Shown one piece after another: positions 8,290 to 17,257 of a stretch of 32,154 nt of DNA; within the stretch, counting starts at the first letter, position 1; each line of letters starts with the position of its first letter. The stretch is from the NCBI GenBank assembly GCA_018238205.1, contig JABCTV010000016.1, forward strand, positions 1-32,154. The letters are read 5' to 3'. A program made the translations under genes and the position numbers. A model generated the notes under the pieces. The model was not told where the DNA came from, did no database searches, and saw nothing but the letters and a program-made list of their open reading frames with translations. The stretch comes from Candidatus Thorarchaeota archaeon (GTDB taxonomy: Archaea > Asgardarchaeota > Thorarchaeia > Thorarchaeales > Thorarchaeaceae).

Positions 8290-8712
8290 TCAGGGCTTCC
8301 TTGTCAAGGTTCTTGCTACAATTGTTATGACTGGACCAAGGATTGCAGCAGTAGTTGATATCAGGTTATATATCTCAGAGAATGCTGCCATGCCCATTGC
8401 CATATACATATTGTAGACGAGCATGATTAAACCGAATATTCCCATTCCTGCTGAAATACCAATGATGAACTTTCCAGTTCCAACACGATCGGTCGTAATT
8501 AGATATCCACCAACAATTACTGCGATTCCTCCAAAGCTTGCGACATTCTGTAGAATAACAAGTATCCAGAGCATAATGTCTTCATACCCTGGTGCGATAG
8601 TTGCAGCATAGCTAATCAGATTATCCCAGAATCCGATACTGCCGACCACACCTGCATAAATCATGAGGGCGCCTCCAATTAAACATAATATGAATGGAAT
8701 TTTATTTCTCAT
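8290..8712 (-). CDS. Small four-helix membrane protein
   Basis: The 140 residues contain four hydrophobic segments (about 7-28, 46-72, 80-103 and 112-133) with short loops and no catalytic motif. The family is not recognised. ATG at 8712 has an ideal GGTGAT site five bases upstream. About 35-45 bases above the start lies the AT-rich stretch AAATTATAC (leftward), a likely TATA box. It is the first gene of a probable unit with the two TPR genes. Confidence 0.78.
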   Translation of the reverse strand: MRNKIPFILCLIGGALMIYAGVVGSIGFWDNLISYAATIAPGYEDIMLWILVILQNVASFGGIAVIVGGYLITTDRVGTGKFIIGISAGMGIFGLIMLVYNMYMAMGMAAFSEIYNLISTTAAILGPVITIVARTLTRKP

Positions 8713-8772
8713 TGAATCACCATGAATTCACTATAATGTAAACCAGTATAATTTTGTTTTGTAATATTCAGG

Positions 8773-9621
8773 TTATTGGAGTATAGATTGGTTTTGAGCA
8801 GTTCTTCTTTCAAATTGTGAGATGTTGGAAAATCCAGAATCTCTCAGTAATTGAATAGCCCTCTCGATGTCAGCGCCAACATCCTGTGGACAATGAGCAT
8901 CTGACCCTATCGTGACAATAGACACCCCTCTATCTTTGAGTGCATTGATAATGTTAACATCAGGCATAGGTTGTGTCTGCCCTTTTCTCAGAGGAGAGGT
9001 GTTCACCTCAAAACCCATATTATGTCGCTTCATCGCGTCTGCAAGGTCTGCAATATGGGGTTTCCAAATTTCTCTTATCCCGTCACCATAGAAGGTCTGG
9101 CCATACCTTCTATAGAGATCAATGTGAGCCAGTATATCGAAGAGGTCTGATTCGACCGCCTCCATAATATGGGTGTAATATTTTTCCCCAAGCTCTTCCA
9201 TAGAGTATTTCTTGAAGGCCTTCTCAGCTCTACCTTTTGCTGAAATTGCTATATGGTCGATGAGGTGCACCGAGCCCAGTATGATATCAAAATCAGTGGA
9301 GTAGAAACGCTCAGGTAATGACCCATCAATATCCTGAATATAGTCCACTTCTACACCAAGTCGAACTCTAAGACCTCTCTCCTTGTATTCATCATCTGCA
9401 GATTTTATGCTTGCTTCGTAATCCTCTAACCAAACACTTGAACGAGTATCCACTCTCTTCCCTTTGACATTAACATAGCAATCATCCCCTGCATTATCCG
9501 TATCAAGATGAGTGGTAAATGCTATCTCTTGCAAACCTCTCTCAAGTGCCATTTCGCAGAATTCCTCAATACTTCCTTCTGCATCAATCGAATAGTTGGG
9601 ATGAACGTGGTAATCGAACAT
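8773..9621 (-). CDS. hisK: PHP-family histidinol-phosphatase-like phosphoesterase
   Basis: The 282-residue protein has the full set of PHP metal-site motifs: H5/H7 (DYHVHPN), H38/D40 (FTTHLD), E91 (GVEVDY), H119 (GSVHLID), H166 (ILAHIDLYRRYG) and D241/H243 (GSDAHCPQDVG). EVNTSPLRKG (205-214) is typical of the HisK/HisJ histidinol-phosphatase group, which removes phosphate from L-histidinol phosphate in histidine synthesis. No other his gene is in the window, so the exact phosphoester substrate is inferred from the family. It lies between the MFS gene upstream (53-base gap) and the small membrane protein downstream, all leftward. Confidence 0.85.
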   Translation of the reverse strand: MFDYHVHPNYSIDAEGSIEEFCEMALERGLQEIAFTTHLDTDNAGDDCYVNVKGKRVDTRSSVWLEDYEASIKSADDEYKERGLRVRLGVEVDYIQDIDGSLPERFYSTDFDIILGSVHLIDHIAISAKGRAEKAFKKYSMEELGEKYYTHIMEAVESDLFDILAHIDLYRRYGQTFYGDGIREIWKPHIADLADAMKRHNMGFEVNTSPLRKGQTQPMPDVNIINALKDRGVSIVTIGSDAHCPQDVGADIERAIQLLRDSGFSNISQFERRTAQNQSILQ

Positions 9622-9674
9622 TGTTCTTCACATACCCTTTGCGAATTTCAGGCTACCTATGGATGAAAAAACGT

Positions 9675-10919
9675 TCACTCCAATTCCATATCTGCGATTA
9701 CTATTTTGGATGGGTCAGTTCCCTTACTGTTTGTATCTTTCAGAAATAGGGCTACAACTGTTGCTAGAATTGTAGTTATTACCAGAAAGAGTATTGATGC
9801 GGATAATCCAAAGTTATCAGCAATGACTCCAAAGATGATAGGTGACAAAGCTCCTGGAATCGCTCCGAATGAAAAGAGAATTCCAAAGGCTAGCCCTGTC
9901 GAATTACGCGGACATACTTCTGTTTGATACGCAACATTGGGCGGTACGCCTAGATAGAAGAAAAATCCGATGATAATTAAAACTAATACCAACATCGTCG
10001 AGCTGAGCTGGAAATTAAGGAGGAGTAGGGCTGGTGCTGCTATTCCAGAAGAGGCGATGAGAAATGGTACTCTTCTATTCCATTTGTCTGAATAGTATGA
10101 AGAAACAACTTCGCCGACAAGTCCAGCTGTCAACATTACTGCAGTTAGATAACCTGCAGTGACTACACCTGTAAGGTAGGTTACCGTGAGATATAGAGGC
10201 ATCAGTAGGGATGTGCATCTGAATGCCATTCCACGTAGACCTACAAGTAAAACGAGAAGCCAATAATTGCGAGTCCACCCCTCTGGTTCGATATGCACTT
10301 TTTCTTCTGGTTCAGGGATGAGGTCATCGTCAAGCCCATTTGCTTTGTCACTCTGAGAATATCTCATGAGTAGATAAGTTGGTACAAACAAAACAACTCC
10401 TACGATTGCAAGTACTTGAAGGGAAGATTGCCAAGTTCCTGTTGCAATGAGTAAGGTTACTCCAATAAAAGGTGTTACTGCCATTCCAAGCAAACCACCC
10501 ATAGCTTGGATGCCTGTTGCTTTTGCTCTAGCATTCGGAAACTTTTCAGCTAGTGTCGGGAATGAACTAGGATGATATCCAGAAGCTCCAAGGCCAAGGA
10601 ATACTTGGTAGACTGTCAGCATCACAAATCCCTGTGCAGTACTTGTCAGGTACATTGCAACTGCAGCTAGTAATACGCTGATGGAGATGAAAATGTCTCT
10701 CATACCTTTATCGCCAAGATAACCGACAAGAAGATGGGCAGTGGTCATTGCTACAATTGCAGCACTGGTAGCAATCCCGATCTGTGTATAGTTAATACCA
10801 AGGTCGAGCTGTATCTCAACAAGAAATGGTGAAAGTGCACCAGTGTAGATGTGATTCATGAAATGTGAAATTGTGCAAGCAGCGAGAACTGCATATGATG
10901 CCTTGGTAACCTTTGCCAA
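9675..10919 (-). CDS. Major facilitator superfamily transporter
   Basis: The 414 residues form about 12 transmembrane helices in two halves, split by a charged cytosolic loop around residues 187-215. GYLGDKGMRD between helices 2 and 3 and YYSDKWNRR in the second half are the usual MFS motif-A equivalents. The LGASGYHPSSFPTLAEKF stretch is reminiscent of the fosmidomycin-resistance (Fsr) branch. The transported compound cannot be told. The start is TTG with GTGAT six bases ahead. The C-terminus ends in a short acidic tail. Upstream, 250 bases without a gene hold a strong TATA-like box and hairpins that may form a long regulated leader. Confidence 0.9.
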   Translation of the reverse strand: MAKVTKASYAVLAACTISHFMNHIYTGALSPFLVEIQLDLGINYTQIGIATSAAIVAMTTAHLLVGYLGDKGMRDIFISISVLLAAVAMYLTSTAQGFVMLTVYQVFLGLGASGYHPSSFPTLAEKFPNARAKATGIQAMGGLLGMAVTPFIGVTLLIATGTWQSSLQVLAIVGVVLFVPTYLLMRYSQSDKANGLDDDLIPEPEEKVHIEPEGWTRNYWLLVLLVGLRGMAFRCTSLLMPLYLTVTYLTGVVTAGYLTAVMLTAGLVGEVVSSYYSDKWNRRVPFLIASSGIAAPALLLLNFQLSSTMLVLVLIIIGFFFYLGVPPNVAYQTEVCPRNSTGLAFGILFSFGAIPGALSPIIFGVIADNFGLSASILFLVITTILATVVALFLKDTNSKGTDPSKIVIADMELE

Positions 10920-11023
10920 AATAGAATCACGTCCTATTGAGGGTCGATGATGTCCAAAATCCTGTAGTTAAGACTACTGATAGAACCACACTGTGAAATA
11001 TAGAATTTAGAAATAGTAACCGG

Positions 11024-11082
11024 TCAGCTGGCATCATCAGGCAAGCCCAATGTTGCCAGCATCTCCGAATTTTCGACTCGGA
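11024..11082 (-). promoter_or_regulatory. Candidate structured leader of the MFS transcript
   Basis: Read leftward, two hairpins follow each other: TCCGA/TCGGA (11078-11082 with 11064-11068), then a perfect seven-pair stem, TGCCAGC at 11054-11060 with GCTGGCA at 11027-11033. An inner GGCAA/TTGCC pairing (11040-11044 with 11053-11057) uses some of the same bases and would exclude that stem. A 12-codon frame (11062 down to 11024, MLATLGLPDDAS) spans the stem. The arrangement could be an attenuator or leader peptide, but no known riboswitch class is recognised. Confidence 0.3.
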
Positions 11083-11109
11083 AAGGTTGTTAGTGGTTGA
11101 AGAAAACCC

Positions 11110-11125
11110 CCTTTTATATTTAAAG
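11110..11125 (-). promoter_or_regulatory. Strong TATA-like box upstream of the MFS gene
   Basis: Read leftward the site is TTTAAATATAAAAG, the best TATA-box match in this gap. Initiation about 25 bases on would start a leader of roughly 165 bases before the TTG of the transporter. A second, weaker box (TCTATATTTC near 10997-11006, leftward) could give a shorter leader. Because the core is nearly symmetric, rightward use cannot be excluded. Confidence 0.45.
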
Positions 11126-11170
11126 CTCCAGTGTTAGCGCAATCATAGTGTTACAAGATACACCTTGCTG

Positions 11171-13138
11171 CTAGAAAAGCATGTTTGCACACCAAAGTAC
11201 AATGCGAAGAGCTAGCAATCCATTGTTATCTGCACCATCATAGAGTCCGAGCAAACCATAGTTATCAAGCATGAAGTTGCTTCCTGTGACAACTATTTTT
11301 CCACCTTCAGCTCCTTCTTTGCAGCCCATCACTGGTGAAACTCCATAACGTGCAAGTATATCTCCATCTAATGGAATAGAAATAGTTGCACCTAGGTAAT
11401 GGAACCCATTAATTCCAGATGTAATAAGATGTGGATCAATACTATCAATAAGAGTTGGATAATCTCCATTTGGAACCTCAAAATGAGTAAATGCAAATCC
11501 AGTCCAGCTGAGGAAATCATTCAATGCTGTTGTATTTATCGAAGAGTTCGACAAAGCTGATACGAATATTCCTCCACCTGAATTATAGTAGTCCTCATAA
11601 GCTTGAATTTCATTTTCCGAGAATGGTAGATAATATGCAGCAGGGTGTGCTGGATCTGTTTCATTTGCGGAATATGCACAAGGATCAAGAATCACAACAG
11701 CATCAAATTCATGTAGAGAGCTATTAGTTGTAGCACTACTATTTCGAATCTCGGTCACTGATATGTCATTGTCTACAAGTACCTTATAGAATTCTCTGAA
11801 TTGACCATAAATCGAATCTATATCCCAAGGTGTGTGGGAGATATCAAAAGCAACTCTGGCAATTGCTGTTCCAACATCAAAGGAAATGTGGATACTGCAT
11901 TCACCATAGTTCACAGATGAGAAAGTTATTGTTCCCTCAATATCTGTGACCCCTGATTCTGGTACATTCACTGTAACTGGAACACGACCTATCTGATTAA
12001 TCTCAAATTCATCAGGTATTACGAAAGCTGAGGGAGTTGCACTCACTACCTCTGTTGTAAAATTATCATTTCCAGAAGTAAAAATCCTGATATTGAAGCT
12101 GTACGTGTCCGATGCAAATAGTCGTTCATAGTCAATTGGCAGCTCTCCAGGAAATGCATAGCAAATTGCTGGGAGACTACCTTGTTCCGCTGTATCTAGG
12201 ATGATGTTGAGTGACTGCTGGATATTCAATTTACCCGCCCCAACAATATACTCTGGATACGAATCTAATGGGTCCGCACCTTTCATTAGAGCTGTCATTA
12301 TTGAACCCGGTGTATACGTGATGTTATTATCAATAGAGTGGCCAATGAGTTCTGCAGCTGCCGCAGCAACTCGTGGTGAAGCAAAGCTTGTTCCATAATA
12401 CGTAGCCCCATCTGAAGTCGTATAACCCGCGGCTGATAGATCTGGCTTCATATATCGACTCTCTGATGGTCCAATTGATGTGAAATCTGCAGGGGTATTA
12501 TCTTCCATTAGAGCACCAACTGCAATGCAAGCATCAAAGAGCGCAGGTGACTCAATGGTAGTGCCCAGAATTCCGCTATCACCAGTGTTTCCTGCAGCTG
12601 CTACTACAATCACTCCTAGGGAGAACGCCCACTCAATACTTGACTCAATGGGGTCTCCCAATGTTGGGGTACCTCCCAAACTAAGATTGATTACACTACA
12701 ATTTTGCTCAATGGCCCATTCTATTGCATCAACTAAAGCTAGTGTCGTAGCTGAACCCTCTTCGCTCAATACCTTTCCATTCACAATTTCTACGTTCGGA
12801 GAAGTCGCCAACTGTCTAGCAATTATGGTTCCATGGGGAACATCTGTTGGTCTTGAATCTGTAGTTGAAAGATCTTCAAAATCGTATCCATTATCAAGTG
12901 TTATGAAACTCTTTTCTGCTACAACTCTTCCCGCCAAGCCAATATCTACATCAACGCCTGAATCTAATACAGCAACTCGGACCTTCGCGGTAGGTGCATT
13001 ACTCCCGAATCCGATATTGGTGATATACACTAGTCCCGTGGAAACAACAATCATCAGAATGATGATGACCGCAATGATTCTTTTTCCACTTGATGATTCT
13101 TTCTTTGGAGTGCTTGTTGGTTCCCAGTAAAAGGCCAT
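11171..13138 (-). CDS. Membrane-anchored subtilisin-like protease with site-1-protease-like C-terminal region
   Basis: Numbering is from the ATG at 13138, which has AGGTG six bases upstream; the frame also offers a GTG at 13147. A single hydrophobic helix (about 20-42) follows a short basic tail and anchors the protein, with the bulk outside the cell. The S8 catalytic residues are D59 (AVLDSGVD), H102 (PHGTIIAR), N184 (AAAGNTG) and S251 (YGTSFASP), so it should be active. No clear prodomain is seen. After a beta-rich linker (about 310-430), the last 225 residues look like a class I amidotransferase-type fold without an obvious catalytic site, with a G-rich EGGKIVVTGSNFMLD stretch near the end. 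That order resembles eukaryotic MBTPS1. Several N-X-S/T sequons suggest surface glycosylation. It is divergent from the P-type ATPase. Confidence 0.88.
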   Translation of the reverse strand: MAFYWEPTSTPKKESSSGKRIIAVIIILMIVVSTGLVYITNIGFGSNAPTAKVRVAVLDSGVDVDIGLAGRVVAEKSFITLDNGYDFEDLSTTDSRPTDVPHGTIIARQLATSPNVEIVNGKVLSEEGSATTLALVDAIEWAIEQNCSVINLSLGGTPTLGDPIESSIEWAFSLGVIVVAAAGNTGDSGILGTTIESPALFDACIAVGALMEDNTPADFTSIGPSESRYMKPDLSAAGYTTSDGATYYGTSFASPRVAAAAAELIGHSIDNNITYTPGSIMTALMKGADPLDSYPEYIVGAGKLNIQQSLNIILDTAEQGSLPAICYAFPGELPIDYERLFASDTYSFNIRIFTSGNDNFTTEVVSATPSAFVIPDEFEINQIGRVPVTVNVPESGVTDIEGTITFSSVNYGECSIHISFDVGTAIARVAFDISHTPWDIDSIYGQFREFYKVLVDNDISVTEIRNSSATTNSSLHEFDAVVILDPCAYSANETDPAHPAAYYLPFSENEIQAYEDYYNSGGGIFVSALSNSSINTTALNDFLSWTGFAFTHFEVPNGDYPTLIDSIDPHLITSGINGFHYLGATISIPLDGDILARYGVSPVMGCKEGAEGGKIVVTGSNFMLDNYGLLGLYDGADNNGLLALRIVLWCANMLF

Positions 13139-13348
13139 AATCGACACCTAGGTGATGCAAATGCGTGCAGTTAGCACTAATGTTATGATTACACATGAAC
13201 CTATCGACACCGGTAAAGAAGTATTAGTTCAGAAAAGCTTCATTAGGATGCTTTGTTTGCTCAATATTCACGTAGTAGAGATGGGACCACTCACGTTTCA
13301 TTTATCTGCGATGATATTACATCAACATACCTTCAAGAGGTACTGAAC

Positions 13349-16315
13349 TTGTCCGGAGAAGACGCCATCATAGAATCTAGTTCAATTGAAACATTTCATT
13401 CATTACCTTTAGAGGAAGTCCTCGATACCCTCAAGGTCGATGGTAAGAGAGGTCTCTCAGCTGACGAAGTTAGTAGTCGGCTTCAAGAATATGGTCCGAA
13501 CTCCATTCCAAGGTATAAAGGATCCTTTATGCAAGTCTATATTGCGCCTATTCTTAATTGGTTGATTACTATTTACATAATAAGCTCCTTTACACTAATT
13601 GCTATCGCATATTTCTTCCCCTCTCCCGCCAACACTATGGGTGGTGCATCCCTTTGGCTCGCAATTGTGGCAGTTAACGCTTTCGTTGCCATGATTCAAC
13701 AATATCGAGCTGAGAAAAAATTGGATGCCTTGGAGAAACTATCTGCGGGAGAAGCTAGAGTTATCCGGGACGGCAAAGAAGCCAGTATCTCACCTATAGA
13801 TTTGGTTCCTGGTGATATTGTTAAACTCGAGCAGGGTGATAAAATTCCTGCTGATGGTCGTATTATCTCATCATCAAACCTGATGGCAAACGAAGCATCA
13901 CTTACTGGTGAAAGTGTACCTGTTATGAAGCGTGAGGATGCACGTGTTGCAGAGGATGTTTCTCTCACTGATATGTTGAATACTGTCTTCTTTGGTACGT
14001 ATATTTCAACAGGAATGGCAACGGTAGTAACTACTGCAACAGGTGGTCGCACAGAGATTGGGAAGATACAGGGAACTCTTGAAGCATTGAATACTGGGGA
14101 CATTCCCCTGAGAAAAAAGGTCAATCTCTTGGCAAAATACTTGGGAATCGCTGCAATCATTCTTATGGCTGTGTCCGTTATCTGGCAGCTTTTTATGTAT
14201 CCTATCATTCATGGCGCACCTTTCGATTTAAGTATGCAACATCTATCTGAGATAATCGGTGAAGGTATCGTTAGTGCCATGACCATAATGCCGATCAACA
14301 TACCACTGTTGACGACGATAGTCCTCCTTACTGGTGTACTTGCAATGGCACGCAAGGGAGTTATCATTCGAGACCTCTCTGCAGTTGAGAGCCTTGGACG
14401 GGTGAGTGTTATCTGTAGTGACAAAACTGGTACAATGACCAAGAACGAGATGACAGTCAAATACTGCTGGGACACAAAGAATCTCTACTCAGTCCGGGGT
14501 GACGGTTATGACCCCACTGGAGGTATATACCTCTTGAAGGGAGCTACTGATTCCAATGTTGCTGATTTCGAAGAGGAACCTGTAGATGATATATTTTCTT
14601 GGAAGGGTCTCTTCCGAATGGTTACATGTGGTGGAATCGCAAATGATGCAGAGATAATCAAGGAAGAAATTCCTGACCAAGGTACTGTTTGGACACCATT
14701 AGGGGATCCTACAGATGCCGCACTCTTGACCATGTTTCGAAAGAGTGGTATTGATGAGGAGGCAATACGAAAACGTTACAGTATTGTTGAAGAGTTTCCA
14801 TTTGAATCAGAACTCAAGAGGATATCCAAGATCTGTCAGGATGATAAAAAATTCGTAGCTTTTGTTAAAGGAGCTACGGAAGTTCTAATGCCTCTTTGCA
14901 CGTATGTGAACGGAAAGGACACTCCCACGAAGATCACGCCAGGCTTATTGAAGCGTGTCACTGCTCTAGCTAATGATTTTGCCTCAAAGGGATACAGAGT
15001 CATCTCTCTTGCATACAAACAGATGGACTCAGTTCCCACGGGTAATACTGCTCGTGAAAAAACTGAAAACAATCTCACCTATCTTGGATTTGCTTGTATA
15101 GTAGATCCACCACGGCAGGGTGTGAAAGAGGCTGTCCAGGACTGTCATAGTGCAGGAATCAATGTTATAATGATCACTGGTGATGCAGCAGCTACTGCCA
15201 AGACTATAGCGACAGACTTGGGTGTTTTCTCCGAGAATTCGTTGGTGGTCGAGGGATCTAAAGTCCTTGACATCAATGATGAGGACTTTTCCAGGACCAA
15301 TGTCTTTGCTCGTGTTAATCCCGACCATAAGCAAGTGATTGTCGAGCGATACCAGGATCAGAACAAAATTGTTGCGATGACCGGTGACGGTGTAAATGAT
15401 GCATTAGCATTGGCCATGAGCGATGCCGGAATTGCTATGGGCATTACAGGGACGGATGTTGCTAAAGAAGCAGCAGACATTGTAATCACAGATGATAGCT
15501 TTGCGTCTATTGTTTCAGGTGTTCATCAAGGTCGAGGTCTCTTCAGCAAGATTAGAATGATGATTTACTTCTACGTTGCAATCAATGTTTTCGAGAGTAT
15601 CATCTTCTTTGGTGCACTATTCATCTTCCCAGATTACATCAATTTGTTCAGCCACTGGCAGAACCTCTATCTGGTTGTCACAACTCACTCATTCCCTGGT
15701 CTAGCGTTAGTATTTGACCGTACTTCTACGAAAGCAATGGAAGAGAAACCAAGAGACAGTCAAGAAATAATCACGCGAAATATCGGAAAGTTAATGGTAC
15801 TAAACATCATCCTTATGGCAATTGGCGCATCACTTGTATACTTCTTGACATTCACACAATTTTGGGACATAGTAACTGTAACTCCTGAAAATATGTCTGG
15901 TTTCTGGTCGACTTGGATACCTGAAGACCCATCTCAGATTTTCTACTATAATGATTTTACATCTGCTCCCATCTGGGTTTTGCTCAAGGCAACAACAATG
16001 CTTCTGTCAGTTATTCTAATTGTTGAGAGTACTTTGGTTCTGCTAATTCGTAGAATTAATCTTCCACTTCACAAGAGTCTCCGTGAGCCAGGAACTTGGA
16101 TTTTCGTCATCTTCCTAGGCCTCATCTATCTTGCTCACTACCTGTTGATGTATAATCCATTGGTCAATGAGATATTGGCGACTTTTGGATTGAATTTCTT
16201 CATCATCCCACTGACAATGTTTGATTGGATCATCTGTATCCTCATATCCTTGCCAGTAATCATTGGAGTTGAGTTGTACAAGTGGAAATTCAGGAAGCGT
16301 GGCATAGATCTCTAG
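13349..16315 (+). CDS. P-type cation-transporting ATPase (P2-like, atypical ion site)
   Basis: Numbering is from the TTG at 13349, which has AGAGG eight bases upstream; the frame extends to another TTG at 13253 with its own AGGAT. The usual domains follow in order: N-terminal cation-ATPase segment (FHSLPLEEVLDTL), M1-M2, actuator with TGES (186-189), M3-M4, phosphorylation site D358 in SDKTGTMT, nucleotide domain with KGATEV, hinge TGDGVNDA (678-685), and about six C-terminal helices. It would pump a cation across the cell membrane using ATP. M4 reads PINIP (315-319) instead of the PEGLP seen in calcium pumps. M5 keeps E749 (NVFES). In M6 the place of the usual Asp holds H780 (VVTTHSFPG). The ion therefore cannot be assigned. 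Confidence 0.9.
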   Translation: MSGEDAIIESSSIETFHSLPLEEVLDTLKVDGKRGLSADEVSSRLQEYGPNSIPRYKGSFMQVYIAPILNWLITIYIISSFTLIAIAYFFPSPANTMGGASLWLAIVAVNAFVAMIQQYRAEKKLDALEKLSAGEARVIRDGKEASISPIDLVPGDIVKLEQGDKIPADGRIISSSNLMANEASLTGESVPVMKREDARVAEDVSLTDMLNTVFFGTYISTGMATVVTTATGGRTEIGKIQGTLEALNTGDIPLRKKVNLLAKYLGIAAIILMAVSVIWQLFMYPIIHGAPFDLSMQHLSEIIGEGIVSAMTIMPINIPLLTTIVLLTGVLAMARKGVIIRDLSAVESLGRVSVICSDKTGTMTKNEMTVKYCWDTKNLYSVRGDGYDPTGGIYLLKGATDSNVADFEEEPVDDIFSWKGLFRMVTCGGIANDAEIIKEEIPDQGTVWTPLGDPTDAALLTMFRKSGIDEEAIRKRYSIVEEFPFESELKRISKICQDDKKFVAFVKGATEVLMPLCTYVNGKDTPTKITPGLLKRVTALANDFASKGYRVISLAYKQMDSVPTGNTAREKTENNLTYLGFACIVDPPRQGVKEAVQDCHSAGINVIMITGDAAATAKTIATDLGVFSENSLVVEGSKVLDINDEDFSRTNVFARVNPDHKQVIVERYQDQNKIVAMTGDGVNDALALAMSDAGIAMGITGTDVAKEAADIVITDDSFASIVSGVHQGRGLFSKIRMMIYFYVAINVFESIIFFGALFIFPDYINLFSHWQNLYLVVTTHSFPGLALVFDRTSTKAMEEKPRDSQEIITRNIGKLMVLNIILMAIGASLVYFLTFTQFWDIVTVTPENMSGFWSTWIPEDPSQIFYYNDFTSAPIWVLLKATTMLLSVILIVESTLVLLIRRINLPLHKSLREPGTWIFVIFLGLIYLAHYLLMYNPLVNEILATFGLNFFIIPLTMFDWIICILISLPVIIGVELYKWKFRKRGIDL

Positions 16316-16324
16316 AGAAATCTG

Positions 16325-16340
16325 TAATGTATATACATTA
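16325..16340. promoter_or_regulatory. Perfect 16-base palindrome upstream of panB
   Basis: TAATGTATATACATTA is an uninterrupted palindrome, ten bases after the ATPase stop. A TATA-like TCTATAAG at 16359-16366 lies about 20 bases further on and fits a panB start site just before its GGAGA ribosome site. The palindrome could be an operator just upstream of that promoter. AT-rich sequence makes chance palindromes likelier, so this is tentative. Confidence 0.4.
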
Positions 16341-16402
16341 TATATTTTCGTTGCGAAGTCTATAAGTGATGGTATATTTCAATATGAATTGGAGACCGAA
16401 CC

Positions 16403-17257
16403 TTGGCACGAAAGACAACTTACAAGATTAAGCAGAGCAAAGTGAAGGGCAAGAAGATTGTCATGCTTACCGCATACGATGCACCCACAGCTTCTATTCT
16501 AAGTGAATGTGGCGTGGACATGATCCTCGTTGGAGATTCGGTTGGAAACACGCTTCTAGGTTACGAGAGCACAATCCCAGTTACACTTGATGATGTAATC
16601 CATCACAGCGCTGCAGTAGCAAGAGCAAAACCTGACTGTCTTATCATTGGTGATATGCCTTTCATGTCATACAAAGTAAGTGTGGAGCAAGCACTTGAGA
16701 ACTGCTCTCTCATGCTTCAGGAAGGTGGTGCTGAGGCTGTGAAGATTGAAGGTGCAAGTACTAGAGTTGTGGACATCGTTCGAGCAGTTGTTGATTCTGG
16801 CATTCCCGTAATGGGGCATATTGGTCTTACTCCTCAGTCCATCTTTCAACTCGGAGGATATCGTATCCAAGGTCGAACTGCAGAGATGACAGAAGTACTT
16901 GTTGAACAAGCAAAAGCCTTGGAAGATGCTGGAGCTTTCTCAATCGTTATAGAATTAGTACCTTCAGAAACTGCAAAACTGATATCCGAATCAATTAGCA
17001 TCCCAACGATTGGAATTGGAGCAGGACCCCATTGCGATGGTCAGGTCTTAGTCCTGTGGGATATGCTCGGTTTGTTCGAGGACTTTAAACCAAAATTCGT
17101 GAAGAAGTATGCAAACATACGTAACGTGATTATAGATGCAGTGAAAGAATATTCAGAAGATGTAAGAAAAGGTGTGTTCCCAGAACCGGAACACAGTTTT
17201 GAAATGTCAGAAGAAGAAACTGGTCGATTATATGGAAGAACGAAGCCCTCTCGTTAG
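16403..17257 (+). CDS. panB: 3-methyl-2-oxobutanoate hydroxymethyltransferase
   Basis: PanB transfers a one-carbon unit from methylene-tetrahydrofolate (or methylene-tetrahydromethanopterin in archaea) to 2-oxoisovalerate to make ketopantoate, the first committed step towards pantothenate and CoA. The 284 residues include MLTAYDAPTA (21-30), metal ligands D45 and D84 (LVGDSVGN, IIGDMPFMSY), K114/E116 in EAVKIEGA and E184 (VIELVPSE), with GIGAGPHCDGQVLV near 204-217. The start is TTG with GGAGA seven bases ahead. The length matches the family. Its substrate is shared with valine and leucine synthesis, so it fits the branched-chain genes elsewhere in the window. The gene ends in a hairpin that includes its stop codon. 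Confidence 0.95.
   Translation: MARKTTYKIKQSKVKGKKIVMLTAYDAPTASILSECGVDMILVGDSVGNTLLGYESTIPVTLDDVIHHSAAVARAKPDCLIIGDMPFMSYKVSVEQALENCSLMLQEGGAEAVKIEGASTRVVDIVRAVVDSGIPVMGHIGLTPQSIFQLGGYRIQGRTAEMTEVLVEQAKALEDAGAFSIVIELVPSETAKLISESISIPTIGIGAGPHCDGQVLVLWDMLGLFEDFKPKFVKKYANIRNVIIDAVKEYSEDVRKGVFPEPEHSFEMSEEETGRLYGRTKPSR

Noticed and set aside
11024-11062. C/D box small RNA in the MFS leader
   Set aside because: A TGATGA and a CTGA occur on the leftward strand, but they are too close together, and the first base of box C does not fit. No D'/C' pair is visible.
12480-13130. Long open frame (216 codons) opposite the subtilase
   Set aside because: It lies wholly antisense to a gene with an intact catalytic triad and has no family pattern or start signal. 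It is a by-product of codon use.
13696-14208. 170-codon frame opposite the P-type ATPase
   Set aside because: It is antisense to the actuator domain of a clearly coding gene, and its peptide is Ser/Ile-rich and unstructured-looking.
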